Shown: positions 44,318 to 53,326, counted from the stretch's first letter. The stretch: DNA of 64,000 nt from an uncultured Erythrobacter sp. (GCA_913055155.1 CAJXJR010000002.1:64501-128500); one strand, 5' to 3'. A program made the numbers and translations. The notes: generated from the letters alone by a model not told the origin.

Positions 44318-45745
44318 TCAGGTGTTGGCGCCAACACCCGTGGCGCGCCAGCTGTCGGCATAGGCCGTGCGGGCGACGTTGGAGTACGGAACCGGGCTGA
44401 TCACAGCGGTGATCTCGGTCTGCACGTGCGGCTCGACGGTCGGCTTGGAGGTGCCGCCGTTGGGCTCGCCCCACACCAGCTTCACTTCCTTGCCCATTTC
44501 GACCTCGTCCGGATCGATCATGGCGAGGGTGAGCATCTTGCCTTCGTTCGAGGAGTAGCCGACCCAGGTCGACACGCCGATGACCTTGCCGTCGGCGTTC
44601 TTCACTTCGTCGAACGGGTGCATGGCGTAGACGGCGCTGGGGAATTCGAAGTACTTGGCACGGCCACCTTCGGCGAACAGCGAGGACATCACACGGGTCA
44701 TGTCTTCGTTGTCGAGGGCGAGGGTCACCTTCTGCTTGTGCTTCTGGTCAGCCATCTTTTCCAGCGCTTCGCGACCGACGAAGTCGTGGTCGAACTTCAC
44801 GATGTGGCCATAGCCGATGTCCCACGGCGTGAGGTAGTAGCCCTCGATGCTGTCGGGAACGTAAGAGCCGCCGATCGAGCACATGCCGGCATAGCTCTTG
44901 GCCGAAGCCCAGGTGCGGAAGTCCTTCATCATCTGGCTGTCGCCGGTGTAGAAGGCGGGCAGCGGCGAAGGCAGCCAGCCCGATTCCAGCGTGTTCGACG
45001 AATAGGCGCGGCCACCCACCAGGGCGAGGCCGAATTCCTTGCCGGCTTCCACCAGCGCGCCGTGCACGGCTTCGTAATCTTCCCACGGGCCGAACAGTTC
45101 GTAACCCGGCTGGCCGGCCATGCCGTGACGCAGGGCGATCACGTCCTTACCGTTGATGTCGACGTGGGCCATGTTGAAGAACTTCAGGTCCGGCGGGGTC
45201 TGGCCCATGGCCTTTTCCAGCGTCTTCATGGCGTTCGGGCCCTGCAGCTGGAAGCGATAGTTCTTGCGCTTGCCATCGGTGCGCATGGCGGTGCGTTCGT
45301 CACGCTCGATTTCGACGTCCCACTTGCTGCCGTCCGGCTTGTGGTACTGGGCGTGGAATTCGACCCACTCGATGGCCGGGGCACGACCAACCAGGCTGAA
45401 CTCGTTCTCGTCGAGGTAGAACAGGATCACGTCGCCGATGACATAGCCGTCCGGAGTGACCGGGACGTACTGCTTGGCCTTGTTGACGGCGAAGTTCTTG
45501 AAGCTGTTGATGGCGGTGTATTCCAGCAGCGCCATGGCATCGGGGCCGCGCACGTAGAGTTCCACCATGTGATAGCTCTGGTTGAACAGCACGGCGCTTT
45601 CGGCCCAGGCGCGCTGTTCGTTGCGCCAGTTGGAATATTCTGCCGGAACGCCGGGATAGGGGTTCGGGCCAAGCTGCTGGTTGCGCAGGAATTCGACAAT
45701 GTCGCCTTCTGCGTCCAGCTTCTGCTGCAGGTTCTGGTCACTCAT
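44318..45745 (-). CDS. ligM: Tetrahydrofolate-dependent aromatic O-demethylase, LigM/GcvT family
   Basis: This 475-aa protein is a GcvT-type aminomethyltransferase. The N-terminal EYSNWRNEQRAWAESAVLFNQSYHMVELYVRGPDA resembles LigM of sphingomonads, which moves the methyl of vanillate or 3-O-methylgallate to tetrahydrofolate. The length equals LigM's (about 470 aa). It is too long for glycine-cleavage GcvT (about 370 aa). A DmdA-type DMSP demethylase or a DesA-type syringate demethylase are alternatives. metF and folD nearby, which recycle the methyl, support O-demethylation. GAGAGAGGAACTGAAAG is a good ribosome site. It is followed by a terminator. Confidence 0.82.
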   Translation of the reverse strand: MSDQNLQQKLDAEGDIVEFLRNQQLGPNPYPGVPAEYSNWRNEQRAWAESAVLFNQSYHMVELYVRGPDAMALLEYTAINSFKNFAVNKAKQYVPVTPDGYVIGDVILFYLDENEFSLVGRAPAIEWVEFHAQYHKPDGSKWDVEIERDERTAMRTDGKRKNYRFQLQGPNAMKTLEKAMGQTPPDLKFFNMAHVDINGKDVIALRHGMAGQPGYELFGPWEDYEAVHGALVEAGKEFGLALVGGRAYSSNTLESGWLPSPLPAFYTGDSQMMKDFRTWASAKSYAGMCSIGGSYVPDSIEGYYLTPWDIGYGHIVKFDHDFVGREALEKMADQKHKQKVTLALDNEDMTRVMSSLFAEGGRAKYFEFPSAVYAMHPFDEVKNADGKVIGVSTWVGYSSNEGKMLTLAMIDPDEVEMGKEVKLVWGEPNGGTSKPTVEPHVQTEITAVISPVPYSNVARTAYADSWRATGVGANT

Positions 45746-45813
45746 CTTTCAGTTCCTCTCTCTGGGGAAGGTTGCGATAGGTACGGGTATTCGAAATTCA
45801 GTCCTTGGCCGGC

Positions 45814-46515
45814 TTAATCCCCGGCAGGCTGGTCCAGCCAGTCGGCAATCGCGGCGTTGACCGCATCCGGGGCTTCCAGCTGGATCATGTGGCCGGCGCC
45901 GGGCACCACCACCAGTTTCGATCCGGGGATGGCCTTGGCAATTTCCTCGTGCTGCGCAGGCGGGGCCCAGGCATCCAGTTCGCCGGTCATCACCAGCGTC
46001 GGGCAGCGGACCTGCGCCAGCAGGTCGTCGAATGGCGGGCGGCCCAGCAGCGCCTTGATCTGCGCGTCGAACACGGCCTGCCCCTTGGACAGGCACATCT
46101 CGCGCATCACGCGGTATTCGGGAGTGTCACGATGGTCATCTGCCACCATCGGCGGCAGCCAGGTATCCACCAGCGCCTCGAACCCGTTGTCGTAGCCGAC
46201 CTTCTGCAGTTCGGCGCGCTTGGCCGGCTCGTTCGGGCCGACCGGGTGGATACCGGTGGAAACCAGCGCCAGCCGGCGCACGCGGTGCGGCGCCAGGCGG
46301 AACACTTCCATCGCCACGCGCCCGCCCATGGAATGGCCGAACACGTCAAGCTTTTCCGCTCCGCGTTCATCGGCCTGGGCCAGCGCGATTCGCGCCATTT
46401 CCGCCAGCGAGTCGGCCATGCCGTAGCCGTCGACCACCAATGCTTCCGGAAAGGCAGCGGCCTGCGGCGCATAGATGCGCGAATCGCAGATCAGGCCTGG
46501 CAGGAACATCAGCAT
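45814..46515 (-). CDS. Alpha/beta hydrolase
   Basis: This is a 233-aa hydrolase with the nucleophile elbow GHSMGG, an Asp in VMTGELDAWAPP and a His in GAGHMIQLEAP, so the catalytic triad is complete. It resembles MhpC/3-oxoadipate enol-lactonase-like esterases. I prefer the ATG at 46515 because the next in-frame ATG upstream (46560) sits inside the putative IclR operator. It is 68 bp upstream of the ligM-like gene on the same strand. Ester or ring-fission product hydrolysis is possible. Confidence 0.85.
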   Translation of the reverse strand: MLMFLPGLICDSRIYAPQAAAFPEALVVDGYGMADSLAEMARIALAQADERGAEKLDVFGHSMGGRVAMEVFRLAPHRVRRLALVSTGIHPVGPNEPAKRAELQKVGYDNGFEALVDTWLPPMVADDHRDTPEYRVMREMCLSKGQAVFDAQIKALLGRPPFDDLLAQVRCPTLVMTGELDAWAPPAQHEEIAKAIPGSKLVVVPGAGHMIQLEAPDAVNAAIADWLDQPAGD

Positions 46516-46554
46516 TTCGGGCGCTCTCGATGACTTTCTTCGCGTTCTTGAAAA

Positions 46555-46569
46555 TTTCATCTATACGAA
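46555..46569. promoter_or_regulatory. Candidate IclR operator at the hydrolase/metF divergent promoter
   Basis: TTTCATCTATACGAA lies between the hydrolase-ligM operon and the divergent metF-folD operon. It matches 14 of 15 positions of the element at iclR. It is the only other copy I noticed. It suggests co-regulation of demethylation and C1 recycling. Confidence 0.65.
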
Positions 46570-46667
46570 TTTCCAGCCATGCGCTAGGGGGTTTGTGAAA
46601 CAACACGCCAAGTCTGGAACGCCCCGCCTATAAAGGGGCCGTGCAGGGCCATAGAGGAGAGCAGAAC

Positions 46668-47540
46668 ATGTCCTACGCCGCGATCCATCCCAATTGGGAA
46701 AAGCCGATGGACAACATGGTCGACGGCTATTCGCTGGAAATGACCGCCAAGGAAGTAGAAGGCCTGAAGGAAGCCGCGCCGCTGATCCGCAAGGATACGC
46801 AGGTCGCCGTCACCTTCCTGCCCGGCGAGGAACTGGAACAGCGCGTAGAGGCCGCCGTGCTGGTGCGCGAACTGGGCTTCGAGCCGATCGTCCACCTCTC
46901 CGCCCGCCGCATCGAATCCGAAGAGCAGCTCGACTGGTACCTGGGCGAAATCACCAAGAAGGCCGGCGTGAAGCGCGTCTTCATCATCGCCGGCGACCCG
47001 CCCGAACCCGAAGGCCCCTATGAAGACAGCCTGCAGATCATCGAAACGGGCCTGCTGGAAAAGCACGGCATCGAGATCGTCGGCGTCGGCGGCCACCCGG
47101 AAGGCCATCCCAATGTCTCCAAGGACGACCTGTGGGTGTGGATGCAGAAGAAGATCGACGCGGTGCGTGCCCACGGCATGACCCCGCTGGTCGTCACCCA
47201 GTTTGCCTTCGACGACGATGCCATCGTCGAATGGCTGGCCGAAATGCGCGACCGCAACATCGACGTTCCCGTGCGCCTGGGCGTGCCCGGCCCTGCCGGC
47301 ATCAAGCGCCTGCTGGGCTTTGCCAAGCGTTGCGGCGTGGGCGCCTCGGCCAGCGTGATGAAGAAGTACGGCGTGTCGCTGACGAACCTGATCGGCAGCG
47401 CCGGGCCGGACAAGCTGGTCGGCAACCTGGAAAAGAAGCTGACCGAGCGCCACGGTCGCGTGCGCCTGCACTTCTATCCCTTCGGCGCGCTGAAGGCATC
47501 TGCCGAGTGGATCAACGACTACGACGCACGTCACTCCTGA
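46668..47540 (+). CDS. metF: Methylenetetrahydrofolate reductase family protein
   Basis: This 290-aa protein has the TIM-barrel fold of MetF with FLPGEELEQRV, PIVHLSARRIESEEQLDWYL, VFIIAGDPPEPEGPYEDSL, VGVGGHPEGHPN and VTQFAFDDDAIVEWL. It interconverts methyl- and methylene-tetrahydrofolate. In LigM-containing sphingomonads the metF near ligM is needed to recycle methyl-THF. A GAGGAGAGCAGAAC ribosome site precedes the ATG. An 81-bp gap with an inverted repeat separates it from folD. Confidence 0.93.
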   Translation: MSYAAIHPNWEKPMDNMVDGYSLEMTAKEVEGLKEAAPLIRKDTQVAVTFLPGEELEQRVEAAVLVRELGFEPIVHLSARRIESEEQLDWYLGEITKKAGVKRVFIIAGDPPEPEGPYEDSLQIIETGLLEKHGIEIVGVGGHPEGHPNVSKDDLWVWMQKKIDAVRAHGMTPLVVTQFAFDDDAIVEWLAEMRDRNIDVPVRLGVPGPAGIKRLLGFAKRCGVGASASVMKKYGVSLTNLIGSAGPDKLVGNLEKKLTERHGRVRLHFYPFGALKASAEWINDYDARHS

Positions 47541-47621
47541 GCCGCACTCGGGACCGACGCTGACCTGCGCGAGCGCGAGCCTGGCGGCTCGCCCGCGCCA
47601 CCAGACAGGAGCTTTGCCGCG

Positions 47622-48560
47622 ATGGCAGACATTATCGATGGCCGCGCGATCGCGCGCCAGCTGGACGAGAAGACCAAGGCCGAAGTCGATGCCCTCGTGG
47701 CAGCGGGCCACCCCGCCCCCGGGCTGACCGTGATCCTGGTGGGCGAGGACCCCGCCAGCGAGGTCTATGTCCGCCGCAAGATCAAGGCCTGCGAAAAGGT
47801 CGGCATCAAGTCGACGGAGCACCGCCTGCCCGCCGATACCAGCCAGGAAGACCTGCTGGCGCTGATCGACACGCTCAACGCCGATCCGGAAGTGCACGGC
47901 ATCTTGTGCCAGGTGCCGCTGCCCGAACATATCGACACCCGCCTGGTGCTACGCTCGATCACGCCCGACAAGGACGTGGACGGCTTCCACCCGGTCAATG
48001 TCGGTCGCCTGTCGACCGGCACCGGCGGTATCGTGCCCTGCACCCCGCTGGGCGTAATGATGCTGATCAACACCGTGATTCCCGACCTGACCGGCATGGA
48101 TGCCGTGGTGATCGGCAAGTCCAACATCGTCGGCAAGCCCGTGGCCAACCTGCTGCTGGATGCAGAGGCAACCGTTACCGTCACCCACATCTATACCCAC
48201 GGCCTGCCCGATATCTGCCGCAAGGCAGACGTGATCGTGGCCGCCGCCGGCGCGCCCGAACTGGTGAAGGGCGACTGGGTGAAGGACGGCGCGGTCATCA
48301 TCGACGTGGGCATTACCCGCCAGGAAACCGAGGACGGCAAGACCAAACTGGTGGGCGACGTTGCCTTCGACGAATGCCAGCACGCCAGGGCCATCACCCC
48401 CGTGCCCGGCGGCGTGGGCCCGATGACCATCGCCTGCCTGCTGGCCAACACGGTGCAGGCCGCCCGCGCGCTGTTGGTGGGAAACGGTAATGACGGCAGT
48501 GACTATGCCGATGCGCCTTCACGCTCTATGTTCACCGGATCAGGATCCACCTCGAACTAA
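47622..48560 (+). CDS. folD: Bifunctional methylenetetrahydrofolate dehydrogenase/cyclohydrolase
   Basis: FolD converts methylene-THF to formyl-THF. The protein is 312 aa. SEVYVRRKIKACEKVGI has the catalytic Tyr and Lys, GIVPCTPLGVM and VVIGKSNIVGKPVANLLL are the dinucleotide and signature segments, and VTPVPGGVGPMTIA-like sequence is near the C-terminus. A tail of about 20 residues (GNGNDGSDYADAPSRSMF) extends beyond usual FolD length. It is in line with metF and 12 bp upstream of the monooxygenase, completing the C1 recycling module. Confidence 0.95.
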   Translation: MADIIDGRAIARQLDEKTKAEVDALVAAGHPAPGLTVILVGEDPASEVYVRRKIKACEKVGIKSTEHRLPADTSQEDLLALIDTLNADPEVHGILCQVPLPEHIDTRLVLRSITPDKDVDGFHPVNVGRLSTGTGGIVPCTPLGVMMLINTVIPDLTGMDAVVIGKSNIVGKPVANLLLDAEATVTVTHIYTHGLPDICRKADVIVAAAGAPELVKGDWVKDGAVIIDVGITRQETEDGKTKLVGDVAFDECQHARAITPVPGGVGPMTIACLLANTVQAARALLVGNGNDGSDYADAPSRSMFTGSGSTSN

Positions 48561-48572
48561 AGAGTAACCACC

Positions 48573-50081
48573 ATGACCCAGCCCGATACCGACGTTTGCA
48601 TCATCGGGGCTGGCATATCGGGCATCTCGATGGCTGCGCATATCGGGATGATCTGTCCCGATCGCAGCTACACCATCCTTGAGCGCCGCGACCAGATCGG
48701 CGGCACCTGGGACCTGTTCCGCTATCCCGGCGTGCGGTCGGATTCCGACATGCACACTTTGGGCTTCGATTTCGAACCATGGAAGCATCAGGATGCCATC
48801 GCCGACGGGCCGAACATCCTCGAATACCTGAACCGCATTGCCGACGAGCGCGGCATCCGCGAACATATCCGCTTCGGGCAGGAAGTGCTGTCCGCCGACT
48901 GGGATTCGCTGACCGCGCGCTGGACCGTGACCGCACGCGGCAAGGACGGCACACAGACCGTCACCACCGCGCGCTGGCTCTATTTCGCCAGCGGCTATTA
49001 CGATTACGACAATCCGCACGATGCGCAGATCCCCGGTATCGAGGACTTCGGCGGAGACGTGATCCACCCGCAGTTCTGGCCGGAAGACTACGACTATTCG
49101 GGCAAGGAAGTGGTGGTGATCGGTTCGGGCGCGACCGCCGTCACGCTGGTGCCCGCCATGACCGACAAGGCCAGGCGCGTCACCATGCTGCAACGCACGC
49201 CCACCTGGATGGGTGCCGGCCCACGGCAGGACAAGTGGAACAAGCGCTTCCTGCGCTGGTTCCCCGAGAAAGTCGCCTATCGCCTGACGCGGTGGAAGAA
49301 CATCGCCCTGCGCAGCTATTTCTTCAACCTCTCGCGCCGTAACCCGCAGAAGCTGGCGGACATGCTGCGGAACATGTTGAAGGGCCAACTTGGCGACAAG
49401 TACGATCCGAAGCATTTCGAGCCGCCCTACAACCCGTGGCAGCAGCGCTTGTGCCTGGTGCCCGACGGCGACCTGTTCGAAGCTGTGAAGGCAGACAAGG
49501 CGCGCGTCGTCACCGATCATATCGCCGGCTTCGATGCCGATGGGATCAAGCTGCAATCGGGCGAACACCTGCCTGCCGACGTGGTGGTGACCGCCACCGG
49601 CCTCAGGCTGGTGCTGGCAGGCAAGGTGGAAGTATCGAAGGATGGCGAGCCGGTCGACTGGACCGATCACTTCTTCTACCGCGGCACCATGTTCTCCAAC
49701 CTTCCGAACCTGTCTTTCGTGTTCGGCTACCTCAACGCCAGCTGGACCCTGCGCGCCGATTGCAACGCCCGCTATGCCTGCGAAGTGCTGAAGGAGATGG
49801 GCGCGCGCGGCGTGGACGTGGCCGTGCCCGAACTGCTGCCCGAGGACGAACCCGAAGCGGTGGAACCGTGGGACTACACCTCGGGCTATCTCAACCGCGC
49901 CAAGGGCCTGATGCCCAAGGTGAGTGCCGAGCGGCCGTGGACGCTGGCGCACGATTACCTGGCCGATCGCCGCGACTTCCGCCAGCGCCCGGTGGCCGAT
50001 GGCGTATTGCGCTTCCGCCACGCGCCCGCTGCCTCGCAGGATGAGCCGGTTTCCCAGCACGAGAAGATTGCCGCCGAATGA
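48573..50081 (+). CDS. FAD/NADPH-dependent monooxygenase, Baeyer-Villiger/FMO type
   Basis: This 502-aa flavoprotein has an FAD motif GAGISG at residues 12-17, the Baeyer-Villiger fingerprint FGGDVIHPQFWPE and a second nucleotide motif VIGSGATAV. Baeyer-Villiger enzymes turn ketones into esters or lactones. Its place after folD and near hydrolases raises the idea of aryl-ketone oxygenation followed by ester cleavage, but that is inference. The stop overlaps the next start (ATGA). Confidence 0.9.
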   Translation: MTQPDTDVCIIGAGISGISMAAHIGMICPDRSYTILERRDQIGGTWDLFRYPGVRSDSDMHTLGFDFEPWKHQDAIADGPNILEYLNRIADERGIREHIRFGQEVLSADWDSLTARWTVTARGKDGTQTVTTARWLYFASGYYDYDNPHDAQIPGIEDFGGDVIHPQFWPEDYDYSGKEVVVIGSGATAVTLVPAMTDKARRVTMLQRTPTWMGAGPRQDKWNKRFLRWFPEKVAYRLTRWKNIALRSYFFNLSRRNPQKLADMLRNMLKGQLGDKYDPKHFEPPYNPWQQRLCLVPDGDLFEAVKADKARVVTDHIAGFDADGIKLQSGEHLPADVVVTATGLRLVLAGKVEVSKDGEPVDWTDHFFYRGTMFSNLPNLSFVFGYLNASWTLRADCNARYACEVLKEMGARGVDVAVPELLPEDEPEAVEPWDYTSGYLNRAKGLMPKVSAERPWTLAHDYLADRRDFRQRPVADGVLRFRHAPAASQDEPVSQHEKIAAE

Positions 50082-50845
50082 GCCAATCGAAAGACAAGGT
50101 GTGGACCGCCGGACTGGTGGTGATCGGTGACGAGATCCTTTCCGGTCGCACGCACGACAAGAACATCGCCCAGGTCGCCAGCTGGCTGCAGGTGCAGGGC
50201 ATCCGCCTGACCGAAGTGCGCGTCGTGTCCGACGACATGGCGGCCATTGCCGCAGCGGTGAATGCCCTGCGCGACGCTTACGACTATGTCTTCACCACCG
50301 GCGGCATCGGCCCCACGCACGACGATATCACCGTCGATGCCGTGGCATCGGCGCTGGGCGTTGCGGTGGTGGTCCATCCCGAAGCGCGCGCGATGCTGGA
50401 GGACTATTACAAGGACAAGCCCGGCGGCCTGACCGAGGCGCGCCTGCGCATGGCGCGCGTGCCCGAGGGCGCCGACCTCATCCCCAACCGCATGTCGGGC
50501 GCGCCCGGTATCCGGCACGGCAACCTGTTCCTGATGGCCGGCGTGCCGCACATCACCGCGCAGATGCTGGACGGGCTGACCGGCCAGCTGGAAGGCGGCG
50601 CGCCGCTGCTGACCGAGACGGTGGGCTGCTGGACTGCCGAAAGCGAAGTCGCCGATATCCTGCGCGAAGTGGAAAAGGCCCACGAGGACTGCCAGATCGG
50701 CAGCTACCCCTTCTTCCGCGAAGGCAGGATCGGCGCCAATTTCGTCATCCGCTCCACCAGCCGCGACGTGCTGGAAAGCGCGGTGGACACGCTGTGCGAA
50801 GCGCTGGCCGAGGCAGGCCGGGATTTCACGCCGGGCGGCATCTAG
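50078..50845 (+). CDS. CinA-type MoCF domain protein
   Basis: This 255-aa protein has the N-terminal molybdopterin-binding-like domain of CinA: AGLVVIGDEILSGRTHDKNI, FTTGGIGPTHDDITVDAVA and GAPGIRHGNLFLMAGVPH. It lacks the C-terminal nicotinamide-nucleotide deamidase domain found in full CinA (about 400 aa). Related stand-alone domains are pyrophosphatases or putative cofactor enzymes. It overlaps the monooxygenase gene by four bases. Its role in the operon is unclear. Confidence 0.85.
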   Translation: MSQSKDKVWTAGLVVIGDEILSGRTHDKNIAQVASWLQVQGIRLTEVRVVSDDMAAIAAAVNALRDAYDYVFTTGGIGPTHDDITVDAVASALGVAVVVHPEARAMLEDYYKDKPGGLTEARLRMARVPEGADLIPNRMSGAPGIRHGNLFLMAGVPHITAQMLDGLTGQLEGGAPLLTETVGCWTAESEVADILREVEKAHEDCQIGSYPFFREGRIGANFVIRSTSRDVLESAVDTLCEALAEAGRDFTPGGI

Positions 50846-51110
50846 GCGCGGGCTCCAGAACCCCACGCTGTCGAACATGCGCGGCACCTGAAGGCGTGAG
50901 GCATTGGTCGAGAGATGGTGGCCGTCACGATGGAGCAAGCGGCCCGATGCCACCAACCGTTTGAGCAGGGCAAACCGGGCATTAACCCTCCTGCGCTAAG
51001 ACACATTGCCAGACCAGTGCCGGCGGCAACTGCGCCGGCATCGGCACGCCGGCTTGCAGCTCCCCCGCTGACGGTGAATGCACACGCGATCGACAGGCGG
51101 CCCTTCCCCG

Positions 51111-52025
51111 ATGACCACCACCCGCACCTACCAAATCCGCTTCATCGTCGGCTCGCGCAAGCTCTTCGGGTCGGATCGCCAGCTGATCCCGGTGGTCTGG
51201 ACGCTGGAGGACCTGATCGGGCAAACGACGCCCGCCATGCCCTCCTGCGAAGGGGCCGACGGCTACCAGCTGAGCTCGCCGCCCGCTGCCGCAGTGGAGG
51301 CAATCCTGGCGCGACACCCCGGTTGGCTGGTCGGTGCGCGCAGCGACTATGCCCGGCACTACATCTGCCTTGATGGCAGCTATGAGGATTACCTCGCGCA
51401 GTTTTCCGGCAAGACCCGTTCGACCTTGCGGCGCAAGGCGCGCAAGTTCGCCGAAGCGGACGGCGGCACGCTGAACCTGCGCTGCTATCGCACCCCCGGA
51501 GAGGTGCGTGAATTCATGCAGCTGGTGCGCCCGCTGAACGAAAGCACCTACCAGACCCGCCTGCTGGGCGTCGGCCTGCCCACGGACGAGGAAGCCGAGC
51601 AGGAGGCGATCCGGCTGGCAGAACAAGACGCGTTGCGCGCTTTCCTGCTGTTCCTGCACGGCCAGCCGGTCGCCTATCTCTACCTCCCGGCGCGGGGCGA
51701 GACGCTGCTGTATCTCTACCTCGGCTATGCGCCCGAACATGCACACCTCTCGCCCGGCACCGTGCTGCAGCTGGCAGCGCTGGAACAGCTCTTTGCCGAG
51801 GGCCGGTTCCGCTACTTCGACTTCACCGAAGGCAGCGGCGCGCACAAGGCGAAGTTCGGCACCCACAGCATCGATTGCTGTTCCTTCATCCTGCTGCGCC
51901 CGACACTGGCGAACCGCCTGCTGCTCGGCTCGCTGAATGCCTTCGACGGCGCCGTCGCCACCGCGCGCACGCTGGTCGAAAAGCTTGGCGGCAATTCCCT
52001 TGCCCGCAGGCTGCTGCGCGGCTGA
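51111..52025 (+). CDS. GNAT-fold acyltransferase (BioF2/CelD-like)
   Basis: This 304-aa protein resembles the BioF2-like acetyltransferase family: YEDYLAQFSGKTRSTLRRKARKF, FLLFLHGQPVAYLYLPARGETLLYLYLGYAPEH, LSPGTVLQLAALEQLFAEG and FRYFDFTEGSGAHKAKFGT. Family members act on polysaccharides or cell-envelope compounds. I chose the ATG at 51111; an in-frame ATG at 51078 has no better support. About 265 bp with no gene lie upstream. A strong terminator follows. The substrate is unknown. Confidence 0.75.
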   Translation: MTTTRTYQIRFIVGSRKLFGSDRQLIPVVWTLEDLIGQTTPAMPSCEGADGYQLSSPPAAAVEAILARHPGWLVGARSDYARHYICLDGSYEDYLAQFSGKTRSTLRRKARKFAEADGGTLNLRCYRTPGEVREFMQLVRPLNESTYQTRLLGVGLPTDEEAEQEAIRLAEQDALRAFLLFLHGQPVAYLYLPARGETLLYLYLGYAPEHAHLSPGTVLQLAALEQLFAEGRFRYFDFTEGSGAHKAKFGTHSIDCCSFILLRPTLANRLLLGSLNAFDGAVATARTLVEKLGGNSLARRLLRG

Positions 52026-52030
52026 ACACA

Positions 52031-52062
52031 AAAGGGCCGGAGGATCGCTCCCCCGGCCCTTT
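52031..52062 (+). terminator. Intrinsic terminator
   Basis: AAAGGGCCGG pairs with CCGGCCCTTT, with a loop around AGGATCGCTCCC. It is 6 bp after the acyltransferase stop and ends transcription toward the convergent rplA gene. Confidence 0.8.
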
Positions 52063-52095
52063 GCGTTTCGTAGTCCTGTAGGACAGCGCCAATTC

Positions 52096-52188
52096 GGATC
52101 CGTCAGGATCCGCAAGGCCGACTGGCCGCCCGCAGCGGGGCCAGCTTTGCTGGCCGTCTAGCGAGGACGCCCGCGCGGAGGCGCGGGC
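52096..52188. repeat. Three tandem perfect hairpins downstream of rplA
   Basis: Within 93 bp lie GGATCC-GTCA-GGATCC (52096-52111), GGCCAGC-TTT-GCTGGCC (52139-52155) and GCCCGCGC-GGAG-GCGCGGGC (52169-52188). The last is 10 bases from the rplA stop. None has a T run on the minus strand, so they may protect the 3' end or act with Rho rather than be a classic terminator. Confidence 0.5.
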
Positions 52189-52197
52189 GCTCACAAA

Positions 52198-52890
52198 TCA
52201 GGCGCCTTCGACTTCCGACAGGTCGATCTTCAGGCCCGGGCCCATGGTCGAGGTCAGCGAGACCTTCTTCACGTACTTGCCCTTGGCGCCCGACGGCTTC
52301 GCCTTGACGATGGCGTCGGTCATGGCCTTGAAGTTGGCCTTCAGGTCTTCGTCCTTGAAGCTCAGCTTGCCGATGCCGGAGTGGATGATGCCCTGCTTTT
52401 CCACGCGGAATTCGACCTGGCCGCCCTTGGCGTCCTTCACGGCCTGTTCCACGTTGGGGGTGACGGTGCCCAGCTTGGGGTTCGGCATCAGGCCCTTGGG
52501 GCCCAGCACCTTGCCCAGGCGACCGACGACGCCCATCATGTCGGGCGTGGCGATCACGCGGTCATAGTCGAGGTTGCCGGCCTGCATGTCTTCCATCAGG
52601 TCTTCGGCACCGACCTTGTCGGCACCCGCGGCCAGCGCCTTGTCGGCATTGTCGCCGCGTGCGAACACGGCAACCTTCACGTCCTTGCCCGTGCCGCCCG
52701 GCAGCGAGACCATGCCGCGCACCATCTGGTCGGCGTGACGCGGGTCGACGCCCAGGTTCATGGCGACTTCGACGGTCTCGTCGAACTTGGCCTTGTGCTC
52801 GCGCAGCGTGGCGATCGCCTCGTCGACGGTGTAGAGCTTTTCGCTGTCCAGCTCGGCCAGCACCTTCTGCTTCTTGGTAAGCGTTGCCAT
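52198..52890 (-). CDS. rplA: 50S ribosomal protein L1
   Basis: L1 binds 23S rRNA at the L1 stalk and can repress its own operon. The protein is 230 aa, the usual length. Segments [64 protein letters not shown] and [20 protein letters not shown] are diagnostic. It lies 4 bp after rplK. The usual rplJ and rplL do not follow; a convergent acyltransferase does. Confidence 0.99.
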   Translation of the reverse strand: MATLTKKQKVLAELDSEKLYTVDEAIATLREHKAKFDETVEVAMNLGVDPRHADQMVRGMVSLPGGTGKDVKVAVFARGDNADKALAAGADKVGAEDLMEDMQAGNLDYDRVIATPDMMGVVGRLGKVLGPKGLMPNPKLGTVTPNVEQAVKDAKGGQVEFRVEKQGIIHSGIGKLSFKDEDLKANFKAMTDAIVKAKPSGAKGKYVKKVSLTSTMGPGLKIDLSEVEGA

Positions 52891-52894
52891 GGTC

Positions 52895-53326
52895 TTAGCC
52901 CTCCACCACTTCGATGCCCATCGAACGGGCGGAACCGGCGATGATCTTGGTTGCCTGCTCGATGTCGTTGGCGTTCAGATCCTTCATCTTCGCTTCGGCG
53001 ATTTCCGCCAGCTGCGAGGTCTTGATCGTGCCGATGATGTCCTTGCCCGGCTCCTTCGAGCCCGACTTGATCTTCATCGCCTTCTTGATGAGGAAGCTGG
53101 CCGGCGGCGACTTCGTTTCGAAGGTGAACGAGCGGTCGGCGTACACCGTGATCTTGGTGGGGATCGGGGCGTTCTTTTCCATGTCCTGCGTGGCCGCGTT
53201 GAAGGCCTTGCAGAATTCCATGATGTTCACGCCGCGCTGACCCAGCGCCGGGCCGATCGGGGGGGACGGGTTGGCGGTGCCGGCGGGCACCTGAAGGTTG
53301 ATGTAACCTTCGATCTTCTTGGCCAT
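52895..53326 (-). CDS. rplK: 50S ribosomal protein L11
   Basis: L11 forms the base of the L7/L12 stalk on the GTPase-associated centre. It is 143 aa. [35 protein letters not shown] is diagnostic, as is [12 protein letters not shown] at the C-terminus. In most bacteria it follows nusG directly. Here nusG is 4.6 kb upstream, separated by four unrelated genes. AAAAGGAGGCCACC is a strong ribosome site. Confidence 0.99.
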   Translation of the reverse strand: MAKKIEGYINLQVPAGTANPSPPIGPALGQRGVNIMEFCKAFNAATQDMEKNAPIPTKITVYADRSFTFETKSPPASFLIKKAMKIKSGSKEPGKDIIGTIKTSQLAEIAEAKMKDLNANDIEQATKIIAGSARSMGIEVVEG

